Below are positions 54,787 through 64,000 of a DNA stretch of 64,000 nt, piece after piece. The notes beneath the pieces were generated by a model. That model had not been told where the DNA came from. It saw only the letters and a list, made by a program, of their open reading frames with translations, and did no database searches. This DNA comes from Microdochium bolleyi (taxonomy: Eukaryota; Ascomycota; Sordariomycetes; Xylariales; Microdochiaceae). The stretch is taken from positions 186,001 through 250,000 of the forward strand of contig KQ964258.1 in NCBI GenBank assembly GCA_001566295.1. The letters are read 5' to 3'. The position numbers were made by a program, and so were the translations under genes. The number at the start of each line of letters is the position of its first letter. Position 1 is the first letter of the stretch.

Positions 54787-55627
54787 AGAGGGAGAGGGTC
54801 TTTTCACTGGGCTTTAGCACTTGTCGAAGCGACGACAATGCTTCCCTGGATCGCAATAATGCTCCTTGAAGGGAGTATGTAGTGCTACAAGAGACAGACG
54901 AAAGACGTCTTAATACCGAGTCATAATTCAAGTTACGGTTGATGATTGCTGGCTGCGTTTTGTAGGTCAAGTGAAGGCAGCACCGGAAACCACAATGCTA
55001 CTGGTAGGGCGACCCATGATGCATTGCGAAGTGTGCGAAAAGCCATCACCACAAAGAGTTTGTTGCAGGCCTTTACCGCAACCAAATGATGTCTGAATCA
55101 TTGAGTATCTTAAGGCGTGGATCTGCTTGCTGCTCTGGAAGCTCGGACGAAGAAGGCGTAAGGGACGTGATTGTGGACGATGTTTGCCATTCTCTCATTA
55201 CCTTAAGGCATGAGTAAAATGGGCTAACTTTTCATGATATCTGGGCAGGCAACAATAAAGTTGGCCAGCAGATGCCGGCTCGGATTAATGATGCCATTCT
55301 AAGGAAGATCGTGTGTCCTCTACTGCCTGCACTTGATGTGCATTAACCTCACAGGCACCCACTCTCAAACACCAGTCGACATACAGGCGATGGCTGCTCC
55401 TGTACCTATAAAGGTTGGCTTCGAAGTCTCTCGGAGGAGCTGTTGGAATCTATCGGCATCACTACACTGTCCTGTGACATATCGCCAACCCAGAAAAGCC
55501 AACCTACATATCAGTCTTGTCAACTCCGTGTTCCCTGCTGACTAGCAACCACACATAGCTCGAGCACCCATACGCCATCACTCAAGCAGCTTTGTTACCA
55601 ACTTTCTCTCGATACAACGCGGCGAGC
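54787..55627. other. Intergenic region, nothing recognised
   Basis: The 3' flank of the GH5 gene and upstream of the second cysteine-rich gene. The latter's frame is open to an ATG at 55592 but the added residues are not conserved. No other gene seen. Confidence 0.5.
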
Positions 55628-56794
55628 ATGCCTTACAACGCACGCGAGATCAGCAAGCCCGCGCTGGTCAAGCCGAAGAAGGCGGCTGGCAGTGGGATCA
55701 GTAGCGATGTCATCACTATTGCGGTCGAGAAGGCCGATGCCGAGAGTAAGTTGCTTCTTCCACTCCCAAAACTTAATTATCTGGCTCCATTTCTGCATGG
55801 GCACGCTCAAGATTCACTGACAGTCTCGCCTTTGCTTCAACCAGGCATCCTCTGCGATCCTCGCCTCGGCGGCTGCGGCAACATCCGTCCTCTAGTCTGC
55901 TTCACGACCAGCGAGATCTCGGCCTCATCATCCACGGTCGCCGCCGACGCCACAGCTCATTCCTCTGCCGCCACCACCACCACCGTCGCTGTTCCCAAGA
56001 AAGCCCTCTGTGCATACTGCGTCGGCGTCAACGCCGCCAACAGCGACGAGATCAACGCCCTGCTCAACCCCGAGGAGGGCGAGGACATGGTTTATTGCCG
56101 CAGCGTGCACCATCCGGAAGACTCGCAGCGCGAGATGGACTCGGCTCACTTCCGCCAGCGCGAGCCGCGCGTCAAGAACGCCCACGGGCCGGAGCACTTC
56201 CGCATTCGCCGCGCAGTGGCGTGCAACGAGTGCTGCGACAAGGAGATCGACGTCGTGATTGCTGCCGCCGCTGCTAAATCGGCAACGACAGAGCAGCCAG
56301 ACGGTGCTTCCTCGATCAACTCGGCAGATCTGCCGGTTGGGGCATCAGCAGCGACGCTTCGCAGGGAGAAGAAGAAGGGGAGGAACGCGTCAGGCTCGGC
56401 TGCGGCAACAAGCACCGCTGCGATCCCGGCGACTACGCGTGTCCTGCCCATCATCTACTACCCGCAGAACACCTCCCCGCACGCACGCCTCGACCACATC
56501 CGATCCGACTACTTCGCGCTCCCGGTTAATGGCAAGAAGAAGTGGTGGAACGCCGCGGTCGAAGGGTCCCTCCAGCAGCTCCCGGGGAGCTTCGAGCCCA
56601 CCGCCGACGAGGCCGCCAGGATCGCAGCAATCATCGACGGCGAGGATGCGGAGTGCCCGACGTGCGGCGAGAGGAAGAAGGTCGAGAGGGAGTTCCCCGT
56701 CAAGATCTGGGTCACTGATGGCGCGGTCCAGGTCCAGCACGGAGACGAGTGTCTGGGCTGTGACGCGGAGGAGTCGTGGCCCGAGAAGGCGTGA
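55628..56794 (+). CDS. Cysteine-rich putative zinc-binding protein, family member B
   Basis: Two exons (55628-55745 and 55845-56794) join to 355 residues. The first Cys pair is C43-C50, CDPRLGGCGNIR, then CAYC, DMVYCRSVHH, HFRQREPRVKN, IRRAVACNECCD, SDYFALPVNGKKKWWNAAV, CPTCGE at about 310-315 and CLGC at 342-345. Each matches a segment of the gene at 35596-37141 in the same order, including CX6C spacing and a phase-1 intron just before the first Cys. The middle has low-complexity Ala/Ser/Thr. The intron (99 bp, GTAAGT donor, CACTGAC branch, CCAG acceptor) contains no stop and keeps frame, so unspliced mRNA would encode a longer protein. No named family is recognised. Zinc binding is inference from the Cys pairs. 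The alternative start at 55592 adds 12 residues. Confidence 0.8.
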   Translation: MPYNAREISKPALVKPKKAAGSGISSDVITIAVEKADAESKLLLPLPKLNYLAPFLHGHAQDSLTVSPLLQPGILCDPRLGGCGNIRPLVCFTTSEISASSSTVAADATAHSSAATTTTVAVPKKALCAYCVGVNAANSDEINALLNPEEGEDMVYCRSVHHPEDSQREMDSAHFRQREPRVKNAHGPEHFRIRRAVACNECCDKEIDVVIAAAAAKSATTEQPDGASSINSADLPVGASAATLRREKKKGRNASGSAAATSTAAIPATTRVLPIIYYPQNTSPHARLDHIRSDYFALPVNGKKKWWNAAVEGSLQQLPGSFEPTADEAARIAAIIDGEDAECPTCGERKKVEREFPVKIWVTDGAVQVQHGDECLGCDAEESWPEKA

Positions 56795-57598
56795 TGCGAC
56801 GATGTCGGCAGGGCTGATACATGTTTGTATCACATGGGAGGCTCGGACTGGCCTATGTGTCACCATGGAAGAAACAGTGCCTGAGCATTAAGATCGAGGA
56901 GGCGAGAAAACTGCCCCTTGGCTTAGATCGTGCTCAACTTGGCCGGCCCGGCCAGGCACGAGGCGTCCAATGTGGCGTTATTGGCACAAGCAACACCCTG
57001 GCACTTGCGGTAGAGCAGGTCTTTGTTTTAGGAAAAGATGACAGATCAATCATCTTTGGTATGGATGGAAGCTGAATAGACACTTTGTAACCGTGCACTT
57101 GGTAGCAAACAATTACTTTTCTTGTCTCCCACACCACTGAGCCTTGGCGAGCAACCCTGCGAGCGCGCGGCTGGGGTCTCACGGCTGAAAGTAGCTCGGT
57201 CACCGCTACTTTGCCCGCCGTGGGTGAGTATACTTTTGTGGCTGCGCGTGGCCTGGTGCTCGGGATCACATCAGATCCTTACTCAGCTCCTTGCGCACAA
57301 TGACTGTCCAGCGGTGCACGACGGTGGCTGACGCTCGACTGCAGAGTGTCGCGGGGGTTGTTTGCTTCCGCTTATCTTGTGCCAGTTGCAAAGTGCACCA
57401 AGCCCGATTTGGTTGGTCTCGGGAGTAAGACAAGGAAAATGAGTGAATGTATATAGTCTGTCCAACCAAGTCGGTGAAGAAGCCTGAGCGGAGAGGACTG
57501 GTTGTCTCGGAATTGTCTGCACAACTCCTGCACCTTTGGCCCCCATAGTCCTCCAGGGCCTTTGACTGTACAGAGAGCTATAGTGCCCTCACACCAAG
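56795..57598. other. Intergenic region, nothing recognised
   Basis: About 800 bp between same-strand neighbours, holding a 3' flank and the FMO promoter. No conserved frame or RNA gene seen. Confidence 0.5.
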
Positions 57599-59441
57599 AT
57601 GGGTAGCACCGACAAAGTGTACGATCTCGCAGTGATCGGGACAGGTATGTCTCGGCGCACTACCTCTGCGAGGCCAAATACTACGAACAGCGCACTGACA
57701 TGGGAACACTACAGGCGTATATGGCCTCGCAGCCGCAAAGGCGCACATTGATTTGCAGCCAGAGCAGTCGCTCATTGTCCTCGAAGCCGAAGCCACCTGT
57801 GGCGGGACTTGGTCAAAAGCCCGACTCTACCCCGGCCTGCGGTCGAACAACATCTGGGGCTCCTATGAATACCCCGACTACCCCATGGCCGGCGACAAGT
57901 ATGGGCTCGAAGAAGGCCAGCACATCCCGGGAGACGTACAGCACCGGTACTACACTGACTACGCGAAGCACTTTGGCATCTTCGAACGAATAAGATTTAA
58001 CACGCGAGTCCTCTCGGCCGAAGCAACACCGTCTGGATCATGGCGCCTCACCACATCCCCCACTACTCCATCCGGCCCGTCAACCTCTATCTTCATAGCC
58101 CACAAACTCATCGTTGCCTCAGGCCTCACCTCACAGCCCAACATGCCCTGCTTCCGGGGCCAGGACTCTTTCACCTCACCGCTCTTCCACGGCAGGGACT
58201 TCTGCAAGCGTGGCGCGCTGACCAACACCAGCCGCCGCGCCGTCGTGATTGGCGGCGGGAAGTCCGCCTTCGACGTCGTCTACGCGTTCGCCTCGTCCCC
58301 CGCATGCACGGAGGGCGTGGACATGCTGATCCGCCCGTCAGGCAGCGGGCCCGTGTGGATGAGCTACCCTTACGTCACACCCTTCAAGCGCAAGATCGAG
58401 AGCCTAGTCTTCACGAGGCTGCTGACGTGGTTCAGCCCGTGCGCGTGGGGCGACGAGGACGGGTTTGGGGCGGTGCGCTGGTTCCTGCAAGCGACGCTCC
58501 TGGGGCGGCTGCTCGTGCGGCTGGTGTTCGCCGTCATGAGCATGGATGTCGCGCAGGCGGTGGGCTACGACTCGCATCCGGAGCTCAAGAAGCTCAAGCC
58601 CTGGCACAGCGCGTTCTGGGAGGGGAGCGGGCTCGGGATCTGGAATTTCCCGACAAGCTTCGTGGACCTGGTGAAAACTGGTAAGATTAGAGTTCACCTG
58701 GCCGAGGTCGACCGTCTCGACGGCAAGACGGTATTCCTGGACAATGGAGTGCAAATAGATACGGACGTCCTCGTCTGTGCGACAGGCTGGAAGCACAGAG
58801 ACTCGTCTCTAAGTTTCATCAACTTCGACACCGGCCTGCGCCAGAAGGGTGCCGAGCGGGAGGGCCTCTTCAAGAAGGCGGACCGGCAACTCCTCAACCG
58901 CTTCCCAATCCTGAGGAACCAGCCAGAGCTGCGCCCAGAGCAGATCCACAAGCGCGAGCACGACCGCCTCGCCCGTGGGAAAGCCGGCCCCGGCGGCCCC
59001 GAAGACGACAACGGCGACGCGCACGAGCCGGCGCGTCTCTACCGATTCATTGTCCCTTCCCAGGGCGTCGCGAGCCGCAACATCGCCTTCGCGGGGCGCG
59101 TCTCGCCCATCTCGACGGCCATCTGCGCGCACGTGCAAGGTTTGTGGATTCAGGCGTTCTTCGACGGCAGGCTTGCGCGCGGTCCGCCCGCGACAGAAGG
59201 CGGTGTCGTCGACGAGATCGTGCTGCACACGCAGTTCGAGAAGTGGCGGTATCCGTGCGGGTATGGGCCCGTGGTGCCGGACATGGCGTTCGATTCAATC
59301 CCTTACGTGGACTTGCTGATGAATGATCTGGGCTTGAGCGCGAGGCGGAAGGGGTCAATGCTGAGGGAGGTGTTCCAGGCTTATGGACCGAGAGACTACG
59401 AGGGGGTTTTGGGAGAGTATCGAGTGCTGCAGGAGAAGTGA
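57599..59441 (+). CDS. Flavin-containing monooxygenase
   Basis: Two exons (57599-57644 and 57715-59441; intron 70 bp, GTATGT donor) join to 590 residues. The splice restores the FAD Rossmann motif VIGTGVYGLA, with LIVLEAEATCGGTW after it. SGLTSQPNMPCFRG and LFHGRDFCK form an F-x-G-x5-H-type fingerprint of FMO and Baeyer-Villiger enzymes, and RRAVVIGGGKSAFDVV is the NADPH Rossmann motif. A later ATG (A/T-G) landmark is DVLVCATGWKHRD. These enzymes add one oxygen atom to small nucleophiles (N, S) or ketones, using NADPH and oxygen. A hydrophobic stretch (about 280-310) might contact a membrane. The substrate is unknown. The gene is convergent with the beta-trefoil gene, 177 bp apart. Confidence 0.92.
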
Positions 59442-59618
59442 AGTGGACCTTGTAATTGGAAGAGAATGTCACCTAATTGATTAGACAACCTAAAGCCACG
59501 ATAGAACGTCTTGGCAGAGATTGTGATATCCGCATGTAAGCAGAACAACTTGTGATATTCTTCAATGCAATAGTAGCAGATTTCCAATGGGTTCTTGGAG
59601 AGAGTATCATTCTCATCC

Positions 59619-60592
59619 CTAATCGATAGACATTGTCGAAGACGATATTGATGTCTCGGGTGCCATCTTCCTCTTCTTGTTACTGCTCGCACCGATAGAG
59701 TGACTGTCCAGCTCCATGTCGTTACCATCGCGTGGCGGCACGGAGATGATACGCATCCTCCATAACTGGAAAGCATTCTCCCTGTTGAATCCGCCCTTGC
59801 GGCCAGTAATACTGGACCTGTCGCTGAGGCGATTTCAAAACTCGTTAGCTCTTCAATGCCTAATGACAGGTGGACAAATTGACAGACTGGGGAAGTTCAT
59901 GCGTGGAAGAAGTAGCCGCAAACACCGGGTGGTGAACTTACTAACAGTCCGTGGTCCCGTACCAGAGGTTCACGAACAATGTGCTGGCGGCGTTGTGTAG
60001 CCTGGAAAAATCATAATCGTCAGCGACGGGTTCATGGGACACTCCCCTGTCGGGCATCGATATGGAGGGAAAAGATCTTGGTGGGGAACACATACATGTA
60101 AATACTCGCCTCAGCATCAGCAGTGATCAGATGCCACATCTGATCCTGGTCTTCACCCTGTTCCCTCTCCCAGCAAGTCACTACCGTGTTGTGATCGGGC
60201 CACCTGCTCTTCATCGTCATCGCAGCTAGAACACGGTAGTAGTCAGCACAGATCATTACCACTTGCTGGGCATGCTGGGGACAGCTAGAAAGATCAATAC
60301 TTACTTCCCGTCATGACGTTCACCAAATTCCAGACCGGCCAGACTTTAGGATCGCTGCTCTGCGCCCTGACGAGTCTCCAGTGCTGGTTGGCCCCGCCGT
60401 GGTAGTTGAAGCCGATGACGTCGGCTCCATTGTGCCGGTAGCCTATGATGCGGACGTGTCAGCATATCTGGACTAGTGGACTAAAGAGAATGCGTGGGGA
60501 TGGGACAGGGACTCACCCTCGTTCAGGTCCAGGCATGTGCCCGTCCCGTAATTGAAGAAGGCGACCACGGACCCGTCTTTCAGCTCGGGCAT
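59619..60592 (-). CDS. Beta-trefoil (ricin-B-type lectin fold) protein, five exons
   Basis: Five exons (60517-60592, 60305-60442, 60096-60225, 59942-60001, 59619-59823) join in frame to 202 residues. No single exon exceeds 205 bases, so the gene is invisible as a long ORF. The evidence is three Q-x-W-type motifs at roughly one-third intervals, NQHWRL, DQMWHL and FQLWRM, the hallmark of a beta-trefoil lectin repeat. The start is MPELKDGSVVAFFNYGTGTCLDL, and the last exon ends in a basic KKRKM patch that could be a nuclear signal. Introns are 74, 79, 94 and 118 bp; the last has a GCTAAC branch site near its 3' end. No signal peptide was found, so it is probably cytosolic or nuclear. This is only a lectin fold; no enzymatic chain is present. 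Which sugar, if any, it binds cannot be told. Confidence 0.78.
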
Positions 60593-61469
60593 CGTGGGTG
60601 ATGCTGCCGGGCGAAGGTGTGAATCAATAAGCAATGGTCCACCTGCTGTCAGACACAGAAACGGCAGGGGCTAATGTCGTCGATTTGGAGTTCTTGCTTG
60701 CTGTTGATCTGTTATCGGTTCGCTGCTCTGGGTATGTCTTCGCTCTTATAGAATTTCAGTTTCCTCTTTCAGCAGATGCACTGCCTAGAGTTGCTGCCTG
60801 CGCTGGAAGGATGCGACCTGGAAGTCATCGAGACCCGCACGAAGCTAGCAGGGGCCGCTCTCGCCTGGTTCGTCTATCTCGACAGGGGGGCAGAAGTCCG
60901 ATGTTACTATTCCCGGCACAACCCTGCATTCTAGTGAGGCGCAGACTTGGCCAGACGCGGAGGCATCCAACTGTAATTCTCGCAAGAATGACCCCAAAGC
61001 GCTATGGCTCGAAGGGAACCTTCGTTCTTGCGAGATCAAAACTCGTGACCTCTTACCCAAGTTCAGCTGTAGATGCACGTCCCGTTCCGAGCTTTGCTGC
61101 CGAGGTGAACATGCTACCGATCTATGGCTGTCTAGGTCTCCGTACGGACACGAGTGGCAGGATAAAGCGCCTCGTGTAGTGAAGACTCGACTTTGATAAT
61201 GCCCGCCACTCTTCTAAGACTCCCGTCTTGCCAACGTAGCACAGCGAAGTTCAGCACCCAATTGCTCCTCTTGTACGATCAAAGGAGAAGTCTTAATCCC
61301 CTGTTGTCCTGTAGCTAGGCTCTTGCAGTCGCAAAGTCCCGGCCCGCAGGGATGTTGCCTCGTACGGGTCAGTGTATCCAAGTATCGGCGACCGTGAGTG
61401 TACCTTTTCGCAAGAAATCAAGTGTCCACGTCGTTGCGTCCCAGTCATTAGGCCATGTGGTTGATCTTA
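60593..61469. other. Intergenic region with a weak tRNA-like patch
   Basis: The promoter of the minus-strand beta-trefoil gene and the 3' flank of the minus-strand ankyrin gene. A 181-codon plus-strand frame (60634-61179) shows no motif. A short minus-strand patch near 61030-61060 resembles a T-arm but lacks a full cloverleaf. Confidence 0.4.
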
Positions 61470-63761
61470 TCAACGCACTTTCATCCCAGTCATCGACGCA
61501 CGCTGTTCTGAAGACAGCACTGGAGACAATTTCAAGATCCCCTTGATCGTTTCTATCACTCTCGGTGACATTTCCCCTCGGATATTGCGCTTGTATAACA
61601 GACTCCATGCACTCCCTTTCTCCGAGGCAGTGATGGTAGGCATTGTTTTTGCCAATCGGTGAGACAACCGCCCGACCAACCTGGAGGTACCCGAGGGTGA
61701 GTACTGCCGCGAAGGATAGGCTGGCTTGTCCTTCTGGTACGTGATATGCACGTCAAGTAGGGGATTCGCGTCGAACGATATGAGCGCGGAAAGTGCCACC
61801 TCGAGGTCGCTGTAGTTCCACTTGCGGGACCCTGGATGGGAAAACAGCGTCATGGTCAAGCAGAGCAGGGCCGCGCCGATACGCTCGTCGGCGGCGATGA
61901 GGTATCGAAGCCAGGAACTCGTCTCCTGGTGCCTGTGCTGGATGAGTATGTTTAGTACGATCGTGATGGTCAAGTCGATGTCTATATCGAAGTACCGCAG
62001 GACCGGGTCCTGCAAGTGCTGATCCGTGGGCACGCCTCCCAGTCGAAGGACAAACAAGCTGGCCAACGCCGGGTTGTATGTCTCAAGCGCCAGCCTGAGA
62101 GGCCTTGTGGCCCTACTGTGGCTGTGATTCGGGTCAGCGCCGTACTCAATAAGCTTATCAGCAACAGCTGGTCCATTGCGGTAGACATCCGTATCGTAGT
62201 TGCCCTTGGCAAAGGCAGCGTCGCCTGGCGACATGCGAGGGTCGTTCCCATCAGGTAGCTGAGTGCCGGCCAGCTCGATGAACCGGGAGAGGACCGAGGC
62301 ATGGTCTCCGTTCCCAGGGCAGCTGCCACCGTCATCCCATTGCACAACGGAACCTGCATCCAGCAAGGCGTCCACGATGGGGACCATCTGTGCGAGGCAG
62401 TTTTTGGCGACTGCCTGGCTGAGAGCCACGAGCAAAGGAGACCTGTCGACCGCCCCCGGGCAGCACATGCTTCCGTCGACTTTACCACTTGGGTTGGCAC
62501 CAGCTTTCAGCAGCTCGAGCACACCGTCTACGTCTGTCTTTCTTATTGCGTCAGAAAGAGCCCGATCTAGATCACCGTCGAGCTCGTAATAGGGCTTGAA
62601 ATGGCTCCTCCTGAGCGCACCCGCCGGTTGTGATGCGCTTGGCAAAGCTACAATGGTAACGTGGCTATCGGTTGTGGCCACCTGGCTCGTCTTCCCAACA
62701 GCAACGGTGCGGCTGGTGGGGGTCTCTTTCGTCTGCGTGGTATCAACGTCCGGACGAAAGGCGTCATCAAAGAGAATTTCCCAGTCGACCGGAGCATCAT
62801 GCCGACTTCGCTGCGTGCTGTTAGGTGCGGCAGTGCGTGTTGAAGAAGGCTGTGAACTCCGCACCGGAGGCTGGGATTGATGCGCCACACCGCTGTCCTG
62901 GCGCTGCTGGTCGTCGGGCGAGACTCTAAAGTGGGCGAGATCGGTAATTGGGTCGTCTCCTATCTCGCCCGGTGATGCGGGAGGAGACCTCGAAGGCAGA
63001 CCAGCATAGGCCTCCAGGTCGCCGTCGCCGGCGACTGTGCTGCGTTCGTACACGGTCTGCGCGTAGTCGGTCAGATTGTTGACAAACCGATCGAGCATGA
63101 CATTGTGGGTAGCCTGCGATGACAGGGACCGCAGCAGGACCAGCAACTCGTCCATCTTGACGTGGTCGTCCTGCAGCGAGCGGACCCCGATGATGATCTG
63201 CTGTACGTCGCGCTGCATAGTGTCCTGGCCCTGGAGGAGCTGGGAGGTGCCTGCGTGCACCGAGTTGGACACGGAGCTGAGCCAGGTCAGTCTTTGCCTC
63301 TTACAAAAGGATCGTACACAACCAGTCCAGACTGGGGGCTTCTGCACTCACATGTTGAGCATGCTCAGCGCGACATTGAGGTCCTGCTTGCACCGCGCGA
63401 GGCGGCTCTGCATCGTCGTGACCTCCTCCTTGCCAGCGATGAACCACTGGGCCGTCCGCCGTACACCCCCTCCAGCGAAGCGCCGGACGAGACTCGACGT
63501 CTCGGCCACGGCGGTCTCGCACCGCTTGACGACATCGGCCAGCCGCCGGAGGAGCGGTGCCGAGATGGCGGATCCGGCATAGGTGTTGCCGTGGATGATG
63601 TCGGCAATGGAAAAGAGGACGCCGTCGATGGACGTCAGCTCGGCCTGCGTGGCCTCGAGCTCCTCCTTGAGCCCTCGCGCCTCGATGACGAGCTTTGTGA
63701 TGGCGAGCGTGGTGGTGGCTGCTGCGCTGGCCACGGCCAACGCCGTGCCTGCGACGTCCAT
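61470..63761 (-). CDS. Ankyrin-repeat protein with fungal STAND-type N-terminal domain
   Basis: Two exons (63352-63761 and 61470-63276) with a 75-bp intron (GTGAGT donor, CTGAC branch, CTCAG acceptor) join to 738 residues. The N-terminus MDVAGTALAVASAAATTT matches the small helical domain at the start of fungal STAND (NLR-like) proteins, and helices follow to about residue 160. A disordered Ser/Pro/Thr region comes next. From about residue 360, ankyrin-like segments appear (DVDGVLELLKAGANPSG, IVDALLDAGSVVQWDD, DKLIEYGADPNHSHSRAT), fewer and less regular than in typical arrays. There is no NACHT or NB-ARC nucleotide-binding domain between the two, so it is not a full STAND protein. Such proteins act in non-self recognition or signalling, but that is inference here. 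An alternative start at 63836 adds 25 non-conserved residues. Confidence 0.83.
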
Positions 63762-64000
63762 GGGTTGCGGCGATGTCGAGGCCGTCTGCGTCCTTGTGCA
63801 ACTTCGGACCGGGAAGGACGAAGTTCGGAGAGTCATTGAGGGGGCCGGGTCGCCACGGTTTTGGTGCCCCCCATTCAGCTCAGCCCAGCTCAGCTCAGCC
63901 GCCCTTCATGCACAAAGGCGAGGCTAAGCCACAACAAGGCGGATTTCTATTGTCTTTCCAGCTACACTAGCGTAATTTTAGTGTAGGTCGTTGTTTCTGG

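Noticed and set aside
61030..61060. T-arm-like patch on the minus strand
   Set aside because: A stem and loop like a tRNA T-arm can be drawn, but no acceptor stem or anticodon arm pairs around it, and the loop differs from the TTCGA consensus. It could be a decayed SINE or chance.
60634..61179. 181-codon plus-strand frame
   Set aside because: No motif, Arg-rich, and it overlaps the promoter of the well-supported minus-strand beta-trefoil gene.

Overview
The window is nuclear DNA of a filamentous ascomycete, most likely a Sordariomycete. The genes are GC-rich and close together, with short introns (mostly 56-150 bp) that have GT..AG ends and CTAAC/CTGAC-type branch sites. The gene types are typical of Pezizomycotina: Zn2Cys6 and bZIP regulators, 2EXR proteins, a fungal-type sulfotransferase, and an ankyrin protein with a fungal N-terminal domain. 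Exon joins were made by hand from splice signals and reading frame. Where the total coding length is a multiple of three and the joined protein matches a family, the gene model is secure.

Layout: 1-1459 (minus) is a Zn2Cys6 transcription factor cut by the window edge, with a nested palindrome upstream. 4313-5989 is a secreted GMC oxidoreductase resembling the flavin domain of cellobiose dehydrogenase. 6390-7994 is a broken SRPK-like kinase gene holding a 46-base poly-C run. About 4.3 kb follows with no supportable gene, then a bZIP regulator (12312-14546). 14957-34307 is a conserved housekeeping block: LYR/Cup1-like protein, Mms2-type E2 variant, MON2, stomatin-like protein 2, a nucleoside deoxyribosyltransferase-like protein, an RGG-box protein, LUC7, GPI16 and a multipass membrane protein. 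35596-64000 is more lineage-specific: two members of an unnamed cysteine-rich family 18.5 kb apart, a small secreted peptidoglycan-binding-fold protein, an amidohydrolase, an alpha/beta hydrolase between two 2EXR paralogues, two unknown proteins, a sulfotransferase-like protein, a secreted GH5 glycosidase, a flavin monooxygenase, a five-exon beta-trefoil (ricin-B fold) protein, and an ankyrin-repeat protein.

The housekeeping block covers ubiquitin signalling (Mms2), endosome-Golgi traffic (MON2), splicing (LUC7), GPI anchoring (GPI16) and mitochondrial membrane organisation (SLP2). The flanks carry secreted plant-biomass-type enzymes (GMC, GH5) and detoxification-type enzymes (FMO, amidohydrolase, hydrolase, sulfotransferase). 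I see no secondary-metabolite cluster with a backbone synthase, no CRISPR, no rRNA, no convincing tRNA and no intact transposon. The observations most worth following are the cysteine-rich paralogue pair with a conserved intron position, and the 2EXR paralogue whose reading frame is rescued only by what looks like an exon turned into an intron.
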